From Rhodobacteraceae bacterium UBA6796 (GTDB lineage: Bacteria; Pseudomonadota; Alphaproteobacteria; Rhodobacterales; Rhodobacteraceae), in assembly GCA_002452815.1 (NCBI GenBank), contig DKFM01000014.1, positions 33,432-97,431 of the forward strand: a stretch of 64,000 nucleotides of DNA, in the 5' to 3' direction. This document shows positions 26,277 through 36,235 of this stretch, piece by piece. The position numbers were made by a program, and so were the translations under genes. The number at the start of each line of letters is the position of its first letter. Position 1 is the stretch's first letter. Under the pieces are notes generated by a model that was not told the origin of the DNA, did no database searches, and saw only the letters and a list, made by a program, of their open reading frames with translations.

Positions 26277-27206
26277 ATGACCCTGATGCTGTTTGTCGCT
26301 ACCGTGCTGATCTGGGGGACCACCTGGATCGCGATTTCGTTTCAGCTGGGTCCGGTGCCGGTGCTGGCATCGGTCTTCTACCGCTTTGCGCTGGCGGCGG
26401 TGCTGATGCTGCCCGCGCTCGCGCTGACGGGGCGGCTGACGGCGGTGCCCTGGCGGCAGCACCGGTTCATCGTGCTGCAGGGGATCTGCCTGTTCTCGCT
26501 GAATTTCATCTGTTTTTACAATGCCACGCGGTTCATTCCCTCGGGCCTGGTCTCGGTGATCTTCTCGCTCGCCACGATCTATAATGCGGTAAATGCGCGG
26601 CTGATCTTTGGCGATACGATCCGTCCGCGCGCGTTGCTGGCCACGGGCCTTGGTGCGGCGGGGCTGGGTCTTTTGTTCGCGCCCGACCTGATCGGCCATC
26701 AGGTGAATGGCGACACGCTGCGCGGGATGGGGCTGGCGGCGCTTGGCACCTTGTTCTTCAGTCTGGGCAACATGGCGTCGCGGCGCAATTCGGCGGCGGG
26801 GATTCCGCCGCTGACCGCGAATGCCTGGGGCATGGGCTATGGCGCGCTGATCCTGCTGGCAATCGTGCTGGCAACGGGCACGCCGCTGCCACCGCCGCCC
26901 GACCTGCGCTATTGGGGGGCGCTGGCCTATCTGTCGGTCTTCGGCTCGATCGTGGGCTTCACCACCTATCTGATGCTGGTGGCCCGCATCGGCACCGGGC
27001 GCGCGGCCTATGCGACGGTGATGTTCCCGGTGATCGCCCTGATCGCGTCGAGCCTGTATGAGGGCTTCGTGTGGACACCGCTGGCGTTGGCGGGGTTGGG
27101 GCTGACGCTTGCCGGCAATGCGGTCATGTTCGCGCCAGCCCGGAAACGGCGCCTCAGTCCTGGGGCGCCTCTGCCAGCAGGGCGTGCAAATCCAGATGGG
27201 CGTTGA
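26277..27206 (+). CDS. EamA/DMT-superfamily exporter
   Basis: A 309-residue membrane protein with about ten helices in two EamA repeats, starting LMLFVATVLIWGTTWIAI. The family exports amino acids or other metabolites. AAAGGAG 6 bases before the ATG fixes the start. Its final 17 codons or so run antisense over the end of the convergent VOC gene (overlap 53 bases), and that tail (RKRRLSPGAPLPAGRANPDGR) is hydrophilic. Confidence 0.88.
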   Translation: MTLMLFVATVLIWGTTWIAISFQLGPVPVLASVFYRFALAAVLMLPALALTGRLTAVPWRQHRFIVLQGICLFSLNFICFYNATRFIPSGLVSVIFSLATIYNAVNARLIFGDTIRPRALLATGLGAAGLGLLFAPDLIGHQVNGDTLRGMGLAALGTLFFSLGNMASRRNSAAGIPPLTANAWGMGYGALILLAIVLATGTPLPPPPDLRYWGALAYLSVFGSIVGFTTYLMLVARIGTGRAAYATVMFPVIALIASSLYEGFVWTPLALAGLGLTLAGNAVMFAPARKRRLSPGAPLPAGRANPDGR

Positions 27207-27645
27207 CCATCTTCAGGTTGCCCTCGGCGTCGCGCGGCCAGTCCTCGAGCGCGCGGTCACGATAGAGTTCGACCCCGTTGCCGTCCGGGTCGCGCAGATA
27301 GATCGCCTCTGACACACCATGATCGGCGGCACCTTCCAGCGGCACACCCGCCGCCACGATCCGGCGCAGCGCATCGGCCAGCTGGGCGCGGTCGGGATAC
27401 AGGAACGCGGTGTGATAAAGCCCGGTCGTGCCCGGTGCAGGCGGCTTGCCGCCCTTGCTCTCCCAGGTGTTCAGCCCGATGTGATGATGATAGCCGCCAG
27501 CGCCCAGAAACGCCGCTTGGGTGCCGAACCGCTGTTGCAGTTCAAAGCCCAGAACGCCGGAGTAAAAGGCGATGGCGCGCTCCAGATCGGCAACTTTCAG
27601 GTGGACGTGGCCGATGCGGGCCTGCGGATGGATGGGGTTGGTCAT
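27154..27645 (-). CDS. VOC-family protein (glyoxalase/extradiol dioxygenase fold)
   Basis: A 163-residue protein with the paired beta-alpha-beta-beta-beta units of the vicinal oxygen chelate fold. It contains IGHVHLKVADLERAIAFY at the start, GGYHHHIGLNTW in the middle and YLRDPDGNGVELYRDR near the end, giving candidate metal ligands His and Glu. It resembles ring-cleavage dioxygenase-like proteins, but no aromatic degradation genes lie nearby. CAGGAGA before the ATG at 27645 fixes the start. Confidence 0.82.
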   Translation of the reverse strand: MTNPIHPQARIGHVHLKVADLERAIAFYSGVLGFELQQRFGTQAAFLGAGGYHHHIGLNTWESKGGKPPAPGTTGLYHTAFLYPDRAQLADALRRIVAAGVPLEGAADHGVSEAIYLRDPDGNGVELYRDRALEDWPRDAEGNLKMVNAHLDLHALLAEAPQD

Positions 27646-27814
27646 TGGGGTCTCCTGCCGATATACGGGTGTTGAGGCGAAGATAGGCGCAGGGCTGGGT
27701 GTGCGCCATTCGAGAAAATCGCTCAGAATTTGTGTAAATTTGCACATTTATTCCCGCCCCGGTTGTGCGTGCGCGTTAAGGGTTCGGTAGACAGGTTTCC
27801 TTAGTCCTGTTGGC

Positions 27815-28546
27815 ATGATGAAACCCGCACGCCAGATCCAGCCCTCGTTCGCCCGCAGTGTCGCGCTTGCGCCGCCGTTTCCCGGGCACTTTGTCCAAGG
27901 TCGCCCCTTCGCGGCACGCCGCCCTGCCGGAACGCGGCAGATCGGGCTGTCGAAACGGTTGTTCGACGTTGTGCTGGCGCTTCTGCTGCTGCCGCTTCTG
28001 GCGCCGGTGATGCTTGTCGTCGTGGTGGTGCTTGCGGTGGCGCAGGGCCGCCCGTTCTTTCATGTGTCCGAACGCATGAAATCCCCGACCGAGGGGTTCG
28101 CGCTGTGGAAATTCCGCACCATGACGGTGGATGTGGCCGATGGCGGCATCTCTGGCGGGCACAAGGCGGCGCGCATCACGCCGATCGGGCGGATCTTGCG
28201 CAAGACGCGGGCGGACGAGTTGCCGCAACTTTGGAACATTCTGAAGGGCGATATGAGCTTCGTGGGCCCGCGCCCGCCGCTGCGCGCGTATGTGGAGCGG
28301 TTTCCGGGGATCTATGGACAGGTGCTGAAATCGCGTCCCGGTGTGACCGGGCTGGCCTCGCTCCACTATCACCGCCATGAAGAGCGGTTGTTGGCGCGCT
28401 GCACCACGCCCGAGGAAAGCGACGGGGTCTATGTCCGCTCGTGCATGCCCATGAAGGCCCGACTCGATCTGATCTATCAGGACCACGCCTCGCTCGGTTT
28501 CGATATTCTGCTGCTGCTGCGCACGATCCGGCGTGTCCTGAGCTGA
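27815..28546 (+). CDS. undecaprenyl-phosphate sugar-1-phosphate transferase (bacterial sugar transferase)
   Basis: A 243-residue monotopic phosphoglycosyl transferase that attaches the first sugar-phosphate of a glycan to the undecaprenyl carrier. The hydrophobic reentrant segment follows KRLFDVVLALLLLPLL (about 47-75). The signature WKFRTM, the catalytic-region TRADELPQLWNILKGDMS and FVGPRPPL are all present. It is followed after about 100 bases by a nucleotide-sugar 4,6-dehydratase, so the likely first sugar is a deoxy-amino sugar. A longer N-terminal tail than usual (about 45 residues) precedes the core. Confidence 0.88.
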   Translation: MMKPARQIQPSFARSVALAPPFPGHFVQGRPFAARRPAGTRQIGLSKRLFDVVLALLLLPLLAPVMLVVVVVLAVAQGRPFFHVSERMKSPTEGFALWKFRTMTVDVADGGISGGHKAARITPIGRILRKTRADELPQLWNILKGDMSFVGPRPPLRAYVERFPGIYGQVLKSRPGVTGLASLHYHRHEERLLARCTTPEESDGVYVRSCMPMKARLDLIYQDHASLGFDILLLLRTIRRVLS

Positions 28547-28643
28547 TGGCCAGGGAAAAATCCGCTGCGTGGCCTTGGCCGTTAAACGATGGGCAAGCTT
28601 TCTGCGATCTAGTGCAACGCGGGGGAAGGTTTCGAGAGTCGGC

Positions 28644-30767
28644 ATGATAAAGGCATTTTTCTCTCTGACGCGCCCGCAGAAAGCCCGGATATTGCTGCTT
28701 GTCGACGCAGCGCTGGTTCCGTTGGCCTTCGGTGCGGCGCTGGCCCTGCAGGATGCCGGTGAACGGGCGTTTCTTTCCGACCTGCACGCGCATCTGGCCC
28801 TGGTGGTACTCCTGATGCTGGCCGCAGTTCTGTTCGGCAAGCACCTCGGCCTGTGCCGGGTGCGGCTCAAGGATTATCACGGCGATGTCTTGGTGCAGAC
28901 CGCGGCGGTTGCGGCATTGCTCGGGGCGCTCTCGGGGCTGTTGGCACGGCTGACGGGCTCCGATCTGCCGGTGAGCTTTCATATCGTCTTTGCGCTGAGC
29001 TATGTCGTTCTTCATTTCCTGTCGCGACATCTGCTGTTTCGCCTCGTGACCGAAATCTATCGCCGCTCTCCTGCCGTAACGCGTATCGCGATTTACGGCG
29101 CGGGGCGCACGGGCATGGCGCTGGCCGCCGAGTTGCACAAACGCCCCGACGTCATCACCTATGCGTTTCTGGACGATAATGCGGCGCTGGACGGGATGAC
29201 GGTGAACGGTGTGCCCGTGCATTCCGGGGCGCGCGCGGCGAAGGTGGTCGAGCGGTTCAAGATCAATCGCGTGATCCTTGCGATGCCCTCCGTTTCCGCC
29301 GACAAGCAGAGCTTTCTGCGCAAGCGCCTTGAAACGATGGGGGTCGAGGTGCAGACGCTGCCCTCCTTCGCGCAACTTCATGGCGGTGACGCCTTGCTGA
29401 ACCGCTTGATGCCCGCCACGCCCACCGCCCTGCTGGCGCGCGACCCGCTGGATGCGGCTTTGGGCGGCGATGGCGGGGCCTATCGTGGCGCCAATGTGAT
29501 GATTACCGGGGCCGGCGGCTCGATCGGGCTGGAACTGTGCCGCCAGATGATCGCCTGTCGCCCCGCCAGGCTGGTGCTGTTCGAACTCTCCGAACTCGCG
29601 CTCTACAATGCCGAGGCCGAGATGCGGAGTCTGGCCGAGGCAACCGGGGTCGAGGTGGTGCCCGTGCTCGGCTCGGTCTGTGACGGCACGCTGGTTGCGC
29701 AGGTGCTGGCGCGGCACGATATCGGGGTCGTGCTGCATGCCGCCGCCTATAAACATGTGCCCCTGGTCGAACAGAATCTGCGCGCGGGGCTTGCCAACAA
29801 TGCGTTGGGCACGGCTGTTCTGGCGCGGGCCGCGCTGGAGGCTGGGGTTGCGCGCTTCGTGCTGGTCTCTTCGGACAAGGCGGTGCGGCCGGGCAATCTT
29901 ATGGGGGCCTCGAAACGGATGGCGGAACTGATCGTGCAGGATCTGGCCACTCGCGCGACACAGACCATCTTTTCGGCCGTCCGATTTGGCAACGTGCTGG
30001 GCTCGTCCGGGTCGGTGATCCCGCTGTTTCAGGAACAGATCGCCCGGGGCGGGCCGGTAACGCTGACCGACGACCGGGTGACGCGCTATTTCATGACCAT
30101 TCAGGAAGCGTCACGGCTGGTCCTGCTGGCGGGGTCTTTCGCCGAAGGCGGCGAGGTCTTCGTGCTCGACATGGGCCAGCCGGTGCGCGTCGGCGATCTG
30201 GCGCGGCGAATGATCGTTGCGGCGGGCTACTCGGTGCGTGATGCAGGCAATCCCGCGGGCGATATCGAGATCGTCGTGACCGGCCTGCGCCCGGGCGAGA
30301 AACTGCATGAGGAACTGATGATGCGCCGGGGGGCGCAGATTACGGCCCACCCCAAAATCATCCGGGTGCGCGAAGACCACCTGTCCGAGATTGAAATGGC
30401 GGCAATCTTGCGGGATCTGCGTACCGCGGTCGACGGGGGGCATGAGGCCGATATGCTCGAGGTGGTGGTCCGGGCGGTTCGGGAATATGCGCCGCAAAAC
30501 CTGCCCGACGCAGCGTTGCAGGTGCAGATCGCCCGGGCGGGCAGGCGGGCGATCCATGCGGCAGAACAGTCTGCGCCAGGCGCACGCCCGGATCACGCCC
30601 CGAACGGGTCGTCCGGATACCCGACGCCGCACAGATACAGGCCCTGCGGCGGGCAAACCGGCCCGCAGGCCGCACGATCCCGGGCTTCCAGCGCCGCCTT
30701 CACATCTGCCGGGGCCCAGGCGCCCGCGCCCACCCGTTCCAGCGTGCCGACGATTGATCGCACCTGA
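28644..30767 (+). CDS. UDP-sugar 4,6-dehydratase, CapD/PglF/WbpM type, with extended C-terminus
   Basis: About 707 residues. Four N-terminal membrane helices are followed by a CoA-binding-like Rossmann domain and then the SDR catalytic domain beginning [17 protein letters not shown]. The active site has the inverted dehydratase form [17 protein letters not shown], with Met where short-chain enzymes usually have Tyr. It would make UDP-4-keto-6-deoxy sugars for the glycan started by the upstream transferase. The last 57 or so codons (from 30593) run antisense through the 3' end of truA and look like non-coding sequence (Arg/Pro/Ser/Ala-rich), suggesting loss of the original stop. Confidence 0.85.
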   Translation: MIKAFFSLTRPQKARILLLVDAALVPLAFGAALALQDAGERAFLSDLHAHLALVVLLMLAAVLFGKHLGLCRVRLKDYHGDVLVQTAAVAALLGALSGLLARLTGSDLPVSFHIVFALSYVVLHFLSRHLLFRLVTEIYRRSPAVTRIAIYGAGRTGMALAAELHKRPDVITYAFLDDNAALDGMTVNGVPVHSGARAAKVVERFKINRVILAMPSVSADKQSFLRKRLETMGVEVQTLPSFAQLHGGDALLNRLMPATPTALLARDPLDAALGGDGGAYRGANVMITGAGGSIGLELCRQMIACRPARLVLFELSELALYNAEAEMRSLAEATGVEVVPVLGSVCDGTLVAQVLARHDIGVVLHAAAYKHVPLVEQNLRAGLANNALGTAVLARAALEAGVARFVLVSSDKAVRPGNLMGASKRMAELIVQDLATRATQTIFSAVRFGNVLGSSGSVIPLFQEQIARGGPVTLTDDRVTRYFMTIQEASRLVLLAGSFAEGGEVFVLDMGQPVRVGDLARRMIVAAGYSVRDAGNPAGDIEIVVTGLRPGEKLHEELMMRRGAQITAHPKIIRVREDHLSEIEMAAILRDLRTAVDGGHEADMLEVVVRAVREYAPQNLPDAALQVQIARAGRRAIHAAEQSAPGARPDHAPNGSSGYPTPHRYRPCGGQTGPQAARSRASSAAFTSAGAQAPAPTRSSVPTIDRT

Positions 30768-31363
30768 TTGTGCAGGAAGCTGCGGGCGCGCAGGTGAAAG
30801 CGGAATTCCCGCCCATGCGGGAGGGCGACTTCCTCGATGCGGATCTCGTCCAAAGTCTTCACCGGGCTGGCGGACTGACACATGGTCGAGCGAAACGTTG
30901 TGAAATCGTGATGCCCGACCAGATGCGCGGCGCCCGCCCGCATCGCCTCGGCGTCCAGCGGGTGCAGGACCTGCCATACCAGCCCGCGTTCGTGGGTCAC
31001 CGGTGCCCGGCGCTGGATCAGCCGGAACAGATAGCGCCGCTCCTGCGCTGAAAACCGGGCGTGGAAATCATCGGACACAGGCGCGCAGGCGACAATCGCG
31101 ACCGGGTCGGGCTTCAGATGCCAGTTGAGCGCTTCTGACAGGCGGAACGGGTCCCAAGACTTGGTAAGATCCGCATGCGCCACTTGCGCCGTGGCATGAA
31201 CGCCCGCATCGGTACGCCCGGCGGCCGCGATCGTATGCGGCCCGGGTTCCAGCTTCGACAGGGCCGCCTCGATCGCCCCTTGCACAGAGGGCTGGCCGGA
31301 CTGGCGCTGCCAGCCCGCAAACGGCGCCCCGTGATATTCGATTTTGAAGGCAAATCTCGGCAT
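30593..31363 (-). CDS. truA: tRNA pseudouridine(38-40) synthase TruA
   Basis: A 256-residue pseudouridine synthase acting on the anticodon stem-loop. It has the start [16 protein letters not shown], the catalytic Asp in [11 protein letters not shown], and the [13 protein letters not shown] block near the C-terminus. The protein is complete and of normal length, so the 175-base convergent overlap is due to the extended dehydratase gene. There is no strong ribosome site. Confidence 0.93.
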   Translation of the reverse strand: MPRFAFKIEYHGAPFAGWQRQSGQPSVQGAIEAALSKLEPGPHTIAAAGRTDAGVHATAQVAHADLTKSWDPFRLSEALNWHLKPDPVAIVACAPVSDDFHARFSAQERRYLFRLIQRRAPVTHERGLVWQVLHPLDAEAMRAGAAHLVGHHDFTTFRSTMCQSASPVKTLDEIRIEEVALPHGREFRFHLRARSFLHNQVRSIVGTLERVGAGAWAPADVKAALEARDRAACGPVCPPQGLYLCGVGYPDDPFGA

Positions 31364-31512
31364 TCTTTGGCCTTAGCTTGCCCGCCCCCGCCTGACAATC
31401 CCCCGCTGTCTGATACCCGCTGTCCGCGCGCCCGCCCGATCGCCGCCTTTCCCCCTAACAAATCGCGCCGCGTCCGCCTATCTATGAGCCAAAGCAAGGA
31501 AAGGCGCCGGAT

Positions 31513-32916
31513 TTGGGCATTTCTGACTTCGCCGATAGTCTGGCCCGCAGGGTCGAGGGGGTGGGCGCTTCGGTTTCCGAGGCGCTGTTCGAGCCGGTCA
31601 TCCGGCTTGGCGTCACCGGGCTGTCGCGCGCGGGCAAGACCGTTTTCATCACCTCGCTGGTGGCCAATCTTCTGGACCGCGGGCGCATGCCCGCACTGAG
31701 CGGCGCTGCGCAGATCCGGGCGGCATTCCTGCAGCCGCAGCCCGACGATACCGTGCCGCGCTTCGATTACGAATCCCATCTTGCCGCGCTGACCGGCTCC
31801 GCGCCGCACTGGCCCGAGGGCACGCGCGCGATTTCCGAATTGCGGTTGTCGTTCCGGGTCGCGCCGTCGGGGTTTCTGGGCGGGGTGCGCGGGCTGCGCA
31901 CGGTGCATCTGGATATCGTCGATTACCCGGGCGAATGGCTGCTCGATCTCGGGTTGATGGACAAGACCTTTGCGCAATGGTCCGAAGGCGCGCTGTCACG
32001 GCTGGCGTCGCGCCCGCGGGGCGACGACTATCTTGCGCGGCTGGCCGCGGCGGATCTGGGCGCCCCGTTCGGCGAGCCTGCGGCGAAAGCCCTGGCCGAG
32101 CCTTTCACCGCCCATCTGCAGGCGGCGCGGGAAGCCGGATTTTCCGACTGCTCGCCCGGTCGCTTCCTGTTGCCCGGCGAAATGGCGGGTTCGCCGGTGC
32201 TGACCTTCGCGCCGATCCCGCCGGGCGACTATCCGCGCGGCAGTCTGGGCCGCGAGATGGAGCGCCGCTTTGACGCTTATAAACGCGAGGTCGTGCGCCC
32301 GTTCTTCCGCGATCATTTCGCGCGGATCGACCGGCAGGTGGTGCTGGTCGATGTGTTGGGCGCGATCCATGCAGGCCCCGCCGCGCTGGAGGATCTGCGT
32401 CAGTCGATGGCGGGAATTCTGGCGGCGTTCCGGCCGGGCACGGCGGGGTTTCTGGCCGGGCTGCTGGGCGCACGCCGGGTCGAGAAGATCCTGTTCGCCG
32501 CGACCAAGGCCGACCATCTGCACCATTCGCAACATGCCCGCCTGACCGCCATCACCGAGGCGCTGCTGCGCGAAGCGCGCGACCGCGCGGATTTCGCCGG
32601 AGCCAAGACGCAGGCGATGGCGATCGCCGCGCTGCGTGCCACGACCGAAGAAACGCTGACCCATGACGGACGCGACTTGCCGGCGGTGCGCGGCCGGTTG
32701 CTGGACGGGCGGAATGCGGCGCTTTATCCGGGCGAATTGCCCGCCGATCCGGCGCAATTGCTGGCGCCCGCACGCGGCGGCGCGCAGCACTGGCTGGACG
32801 AGGATTATGCGATCATGGGCTTCGCACCCGCCGCGGTGCAGTTGCGCCCGGGCGATGGGCCGCCGCATATCCGGCTGGACCGGGCGGCCGAATTCCTGAT
32901 CGGGGACAAGTTATGA
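31513..32916 (+). CDS. YcjX-like P-loop GTPase/ATPase
   Basis: A 467-residue protein of the YcjX (DUF463) family. It has the P-loop GLSRAGKTVFITSLV (about residues 36-50), DIVDYPGEWLLDL as a G3-like block and ATKADHLHHSQH as the G4-like block. The start is a TTG at 31513 (MGISDF...), with AAGGAAAGG about 10 bases ahead and no ATG fitting the conserved start. It overlaps the next gene by 4 bases. In enterobacteria the pair belongs to the phage-shock neighbourhood, and its function is unknown. Confidence 0.85.
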   Translation: MGISDFADSLARRVEGVGASVSEALFEPVIRLGVTGLSRAGKTVFITSLVANLLDRGRMPALSGAAQIRAAFLQPQPDDTVPRFDYESHLAALTGSAPHWPEGTRAISELRLSFRVAPSGFLGGVRGLRTVHLDIVDYPGEWLLDLGLMDKTFAQWSEGALSRLASRPRGDDYLARLAAADLGAPFGEPAAKALAEPFTAHLQAAREAGFSDCSPGRFLLPGEMAGSPVLTFAPIPPGDYPRGSLGREMERRFDAYKREVVRPFFRDHFARIDRQVVLVDVLGAIHAGPAALEDLRQSMAGILAAFRPGTAGFLAGLLGARRVEKILFAATKADHLHHSQHARLTAITEALLREARDRADFAGAKTQAMAIAALRATTEETLTHDGRDLPAVRGRLLDGRNAALYPGELPADPAQLLAPARGGAQHWLDEDYAIMGFAPAAVQLRPGDGPPHIRLDRAAEFLIGDKL

Positions 32917-33932
32917 CCAATAAACCCGTGCTGATCGAACTGAGCGAAACCCCGGCCTCGCCCGCCGATGCGCCGCCTGTGCAGGACTTGTCCGATCCGG
33001 TATCCGACCGCCCCGAGGGGCGGGCGATGCAGATCGCGGCGCGGCTGGCGGCACGGCCTGCGTCACGTCTTGCGCGGTTCTTCTGGCAGGCGACGGTGGC
33101 GCTGCTGGGGTTCGTGATCTCGGTCGCGGCCTGGCGGTTTGTCGAGAACCTGTTTGCGGCGAACCCGGTGCTGGGCTGGGTCGGGGCCGGCCTTCTGGCC
33201 GTGTTCGTGTTTGCGGCGGCGTTGATGGGGCTGCGCGAACTGGCGGCCTTCGCGCGGTTGCGCCGTCTTGACCGGGTGCATCGCGAAGTTACAGCGGCCG
33301 CGCAGGCCGACGATCTGGCCCAGGCGCGCAAGGTCGTGACCCATGTCTCCGGCCTGTATGCCGCGCGTCCCGAGATGGACTGGTCCCGCGCGCGGCTGGC
33401 CGAGCGTGCGCCCGAACAGCTTGATACCACCACCTTGCTCAACCTGGCCGAGACCGAGCTGATGGCGCCGCTCGACGCGGCCGCCCGGCTGGAAATCGAG
33501 GCCGCGGCGCGCACCGTGGCAACGGTCACCGCATTGGTGCCGCTGGCCCTGGCCGATGTTTTCACGGCGCTGACCGCCAATCTGCGGATGATCCGCCGCG
33601 TGGCCGAGATTTACGGGGGCCGCGCGGGCAGCTTGGGCAGTCTGCGTCTGGCGCGCACGGTGCTGACGCATCTGGTCGCCACCGGCGCGGTGGCGGTGGG
33701 CGACGATCTGATCGAAACCGTCACCGGCGGGCATCTGTTTTCGAAACTTTCACGCCGTTTCGGTGAGGGGGTGGTGAATGGGGCGCTGACGGCGCGCGTT
33801 GGCGTGGCCGCGATCGAGGTCTGCCGCCCGATGCCGTTCCGTGCGCTTCAGAAACCGCGTGTCACGAACCTGACGGGGCGTGCGCTGACCGGGTTGTTTG
33901 GCAAGGCCAAGGCATCGCAAAGCGACGACTGA
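32913..33932 (+). CDS. YcjF-like DUF697 membrane protein
   Basis: A 339-residue inner-membrane protein. A disordered acidic N-terminus of about 60 residues is followed by two helices (about 65-115). A soluble stretch and the C-terminal DUF697 region (EIYGGRAGSLGSLRLARTVLTHL) follow, with Gly/Ala-rich hydrophobic segments. The start overlaps the ycjX-like stop (ATGA), so the two are translationally coupled. TIGR01620 is the family I recognise. Confidence 0.83.
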   Translation: MTNKPVLIELSETPASPADAPPVQDLSDPVSDRPEGRAMQIAARLAARPASRLARFFWQATVALLGFVISVAAWRFVENLFAANPVLGWVGAGLLAVFVFAAALMGLRELAAFARLRRLDRVHREVTAAAQADDLAQARKVVTHVSGLYAARPEMDWSRARLAERAPEQLDTTTLLNLAETELMAPLDAAARLEIEAAARTVATVTALVPLALADVFTALTANLRMIRRVAEIYGGRAGSLGSLRLARTVLTHLVATGAVAVGDDLIETVTGGHLFSKLSRRFGEGVVNGALTARVGVAAIEVCRPMPFRALQKPRVTNLTGRALTGLFGKAKASQSDD

Positions 33933-33934
33933 TC

Positions 33935-33955
33935 TTCTTCTTGGCCCAAATACTC
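33935..33955. repeat. composite palindromic repeat, copy 2 (half site, AGTATTT type)
   Basis: One arm of the element, TTCTTCTTGGCCCAAATACTC, without partner arm or GC hairpin. It fills the 28-base gap between the convergent ends of the ycjF-like and truncated-haemoglobin genes. Confidence 0.7.
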
Positions 33956-33960
33956 ATATC

Positions 33961-34368
33961 CTAGCGCAGGTTCGGCACCACGTTTGCGGGCCTGCCGATG
34001 TCCTCGACCCCTTGCCGCAGCCCCTGACCGATGCGATGGGCCAGCGCCGACCAGGCGGCGGCGGCCAGCGGATCGAGGCTTTGGCGCAGCGTCTCGTCAA
34101 ACAGGCCCAGCCAGATCGGGAAATGCCCGGGCGCCACATCGCCCGCGCGGCGGTGCGCCATCATCGGGCTGCCGTCGAAGCCGGGCTGAAACAGGATCGC
34201 GCCTTTCCAGAACCGGGCGATTTTCGCCTCATGTTCGGGCCAGTCCGTGACATGGCCGGCAAAGATCGGGCCCAGCAGGTGATGCGCGCGCACCCGGGTG
34301 TAGAACCGCGCGACGACACGGTCGATCTCGGCCTCGGTGATCTCGAAACGGGGGGGCATCTGGGTCAT
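33961..34368 (-). CDS. group III truncated haemoglobin
   Basis: A 135-residue 2-on-2 globin. The N-terminal FEITEAEIDRVVARFYTRVRAHHLLGPIF and the haem-pocket region PMMAHRRAGDVAPGHFPIWLGLF (about residues 68-90, with the expected proximal His of the F helix in GHFPIW) fit group III. The family is linked to NO or oxygen chemistry in microaerobic bacteria. AAGGAGCC lies ahead of the ATG at 34368. Another in-frame ATG follows three codons later. Confidence 0.87.
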   Translation of the reverse strand: MTQMPPRFEITEAEIDRVVARFYTRVRAHHLLGPIFAGHVTDWPEHEAKIARFWKGAILFQPGFDGSPMMAHRRAGDVAPGHFPIWLGLFDETLRQSLDPLAAAAWSALAHRIGQGLRQGVEDIGRPANVVPNLR

Positions 34369-34443
34369 GTTGGCTCCTTGTCGCGCTCAGATAGGCGCGG
34401 GGGGCGGGGGCAGCAAGCGGGCAGGGTGACGCGGGGTCTGAGG

Positions 34444-35481
34444 TCAGGCGTCGCCGAACAAATCGGTCTGCGGCGCGGCAGGCGGGCGGGGCGCCTCCAG
34501 CCCCAGATGGCGCCAGGCCCGCGCGCCCAGCATCCGCCCGCGCGGGGTGCGTTGCACCAGACCTTGCTGCAGCAGATAGGGTTCGATCACCTCTTCGATC
34601 GCATCGCGGCTTTCGGACAGCGCCGCGGACAGGGTTTCGACCCCTACCGGACCGCCGCCGTAATGTTCGGCCATCAGCATCATGTAGCGCCGGTCCGCGC
34701 CATCAAGGCCCAGATTGTCGACGCCCAGACGGGTCAGCGCCGTGTCGGCCAGCGCGCGCGTCAGCCGGCCGTCACCTTCGACCAGCGCAAAATCGACAAC
34801 CCGGCGCAGCAGGCGGCCCGCGATCCGCGGCGTGCCGCGCGCCCGGCGGGCGATTTCCAGCGTCCCCTCGGGTTCTGACGGAATGCCCAGCATCCGCGCG
34901 CCGCGGGTGACGATAAGGTCAAGCTCGGCCTCGGTATAGAATTGCAGCCGGGTCGGGATGCCGAAGCGGTCGCGCAGCGGCGTGGTCAGCAGGCCCAGCC
35001 GGGTGGTGGCGCCCACGAGTGTGAAGGGCTGCAGCTCGATCCGCACGGTGCGCGCGGCGGGCCCCTCGCCGATCACGAGGTCCAGTTCGAAATCCTCCAT
35101 CGCGGGATAGAGCACCTCTTCCACGGCGGGGTTCATGCGGTGGATCTCGTCGATGAACAGCACGTCGTTGCGTTCCAGATTGGTCAGGATCGCCGCCAGA
35201 TCGCCCGCGCGCGCCAGCACCGGCCCCGAGGTCATCTTGAAATTCACGCCCAGCTCGCGCGCCATGATCTGCGCCAGCGTCGTCTTGCCCAGACCGGGCG
35301 GGCCGTGAAACAGCGTGTGATCCATCGCCTGACCGCGCATCTTGGCGCTTTCGATGAAGACGCGCAGATTGGCGCGGGCCTCGGCCTGTCCCACGAAATC
35401 GTCCAGCACCTGCGGACGCAGGGCGCGGTCGGTATCGTCGGGCTGGCGCTCTGGGCGCAGGGTGGGGTCGGGCTCGGTCAT
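34444..35481 (-). CDS. ruvB: Holliday junction branch migration helicase RuvB
   Basis: A 345-residue AAA+ motor of the RuvAB complex. It has [11 protein letters not shown], Walker [14 protein letters not shown], Walker [10 protein letters not shown], sensor GATTRLGLL and the C-terminal winged helix ending [12 protein letters not shown]. It is separated from ruvA by 85 bases that hold a copy of the dispersed repeat, wider than the usual tight spacing. Confidence 0.96.
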   Translation of the reverse strand: MTEPDPTLRPERQPDDTDRALRPQVLDDFVGQAEARANLRVFIESAKMRGQAMDHTLFHGPPGLGKTTLAQIMARELGVNFKMTSGPVLARAGDLAAILTNLERNDVLFIDEIHRMNPAVEEVLYPAMEDFELDLVIGEGPAARTVRIELQPFTLVGATTRLGLLTTPLRDRFGIPTRLQFYTEAELDLIVTRGARMLGIPSEPEGTLEIARRARGTPRIAGRLLRRVVDFALVEGDGRLTRALADTALTRLGVDNLGLDGADRRYMMLMAEHYGGGPVGVETLSAALSESRDAIEEVIEPYLLQQGLVQRTPRGRMLGARAWRHLGLEAPRPPAAPQTDLFGDA

Positions 35482-35518
35482 GGGTCAGTTTTGCGCCTTT
35501 GTGGGGGGCGAGGCAAGC

Positions 35519-35564
35519 GGGGGCCAGCCCCCGCACCCCCGGAGTATTTGTGCCAAGAAGAAGG
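35519..35564. repeat. composite palindromic repeat, copy 3 (half site plus GC hairpin) inside ruvA-ruvB gap
   Basis: A GGGGG...CCCCC hairpin (35519-35532) is followed by GGAGTATTTGTGCCAAGAAG and AAGG (35541-35564), one arm of the AGTATTT-type core. It lies in the 85-base gap between ruvA and ruvB, which are transcribed in the same direction. Here the element stands inside an apparent operon rather than at its end. Confidence 0.8.
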
Positions 35565-35566
35565 GA

Positions 35567-36235
35567 TCAGTCCTTTGGTGCCAGCAGGCGCAGGGCGGTG
35601 CGGATCAGTTTGGCGGTGTCGGTGGCCTCGGGGTGATCGGCGGCCTGTGCCACGGCGCTGGCGGCTTCGGAGGGGTTGTAGCCAAGATTGGTCAGCGCAC
35701 TGAGCGCCTCGGCGGTGAAGTTGACCTTGGGCGTGGCGGCGGGGGCGGTGCGTGCGCGCGGTGTGCTGGCCGGTTCGATCACCGCATCCGAAGGCGTTGT
35801 GTCTACCGTGAAGCTGCCGCCCATGGCCATCACGCTGGGTGCCTTGTCCTTCAGTTCCATCACCACGCGCTGCGCCAGTTTCGGGCCGACGCCGGGCGCG
35901 GATTTGATCGCGGACCAGTCGCCAAGGGCGATGGCGCGACCGACCCCTTCGGCGCCCAGGGTGCCCAGGATCGCCAGTGCGGCCTTGGCGCCGATCCCCT
36001 GCACCGAGATCAGCAGCCGATGCCATTCCTTCTCGATCAGGGTGGGGAAGCCAAACAGTTGCAGCAGGTCTTCGCGGACCAGTAGTTCGGTATAAAGCGC
36101 GCAGGCCTCGCCCACCGGGGGCAGGTTTTGCGCGGTGCGCGAGGAGACATGGACGATATAGCCCACGCCGCGCACGTCGATCAGGACGTGATCCATGGCG
36201 CGATGCAGGATGGTGCCGGCAATCCGTCCGATCAT
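35567..36235 (-). CDS. ruvA: Holliday junction branch migration protein RuvA
   Basis: A 222-residue junction-binding tetramer subunit. Domain I begins MIGRIAGTI, domain II has the HhH pairs [17 protein letters not shown] and [17 protein letters not shown], and the C-terminal RuvB-binding domain contains [17 protein letters not shown] Pro/Ala/Thr-rich linker of about 35 residues separates domains II and III. The start overlaps the ruvC stop by 4 bases. Confidence 0.96.
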   Translation of the reverse strand: MIGRIAGTILHRAMDHVLIDVRGVGYIVHVSSRTAQNLPPVGEACALYTELLVREDLLQLFGFPTLIEKEWHRLLISVQGIGAKAALAILGTLGAEGVGRAIALGDWSAIKSAPGVGPKLAQRVVMELKDKAPSVMAMGGSFTVDTTPSDAVIEPASTPRARTAPAATPKVNFTAEALSALTNLGYNPSEAASAVAQAADHPEATDTAKLIRTALRLLAPKD

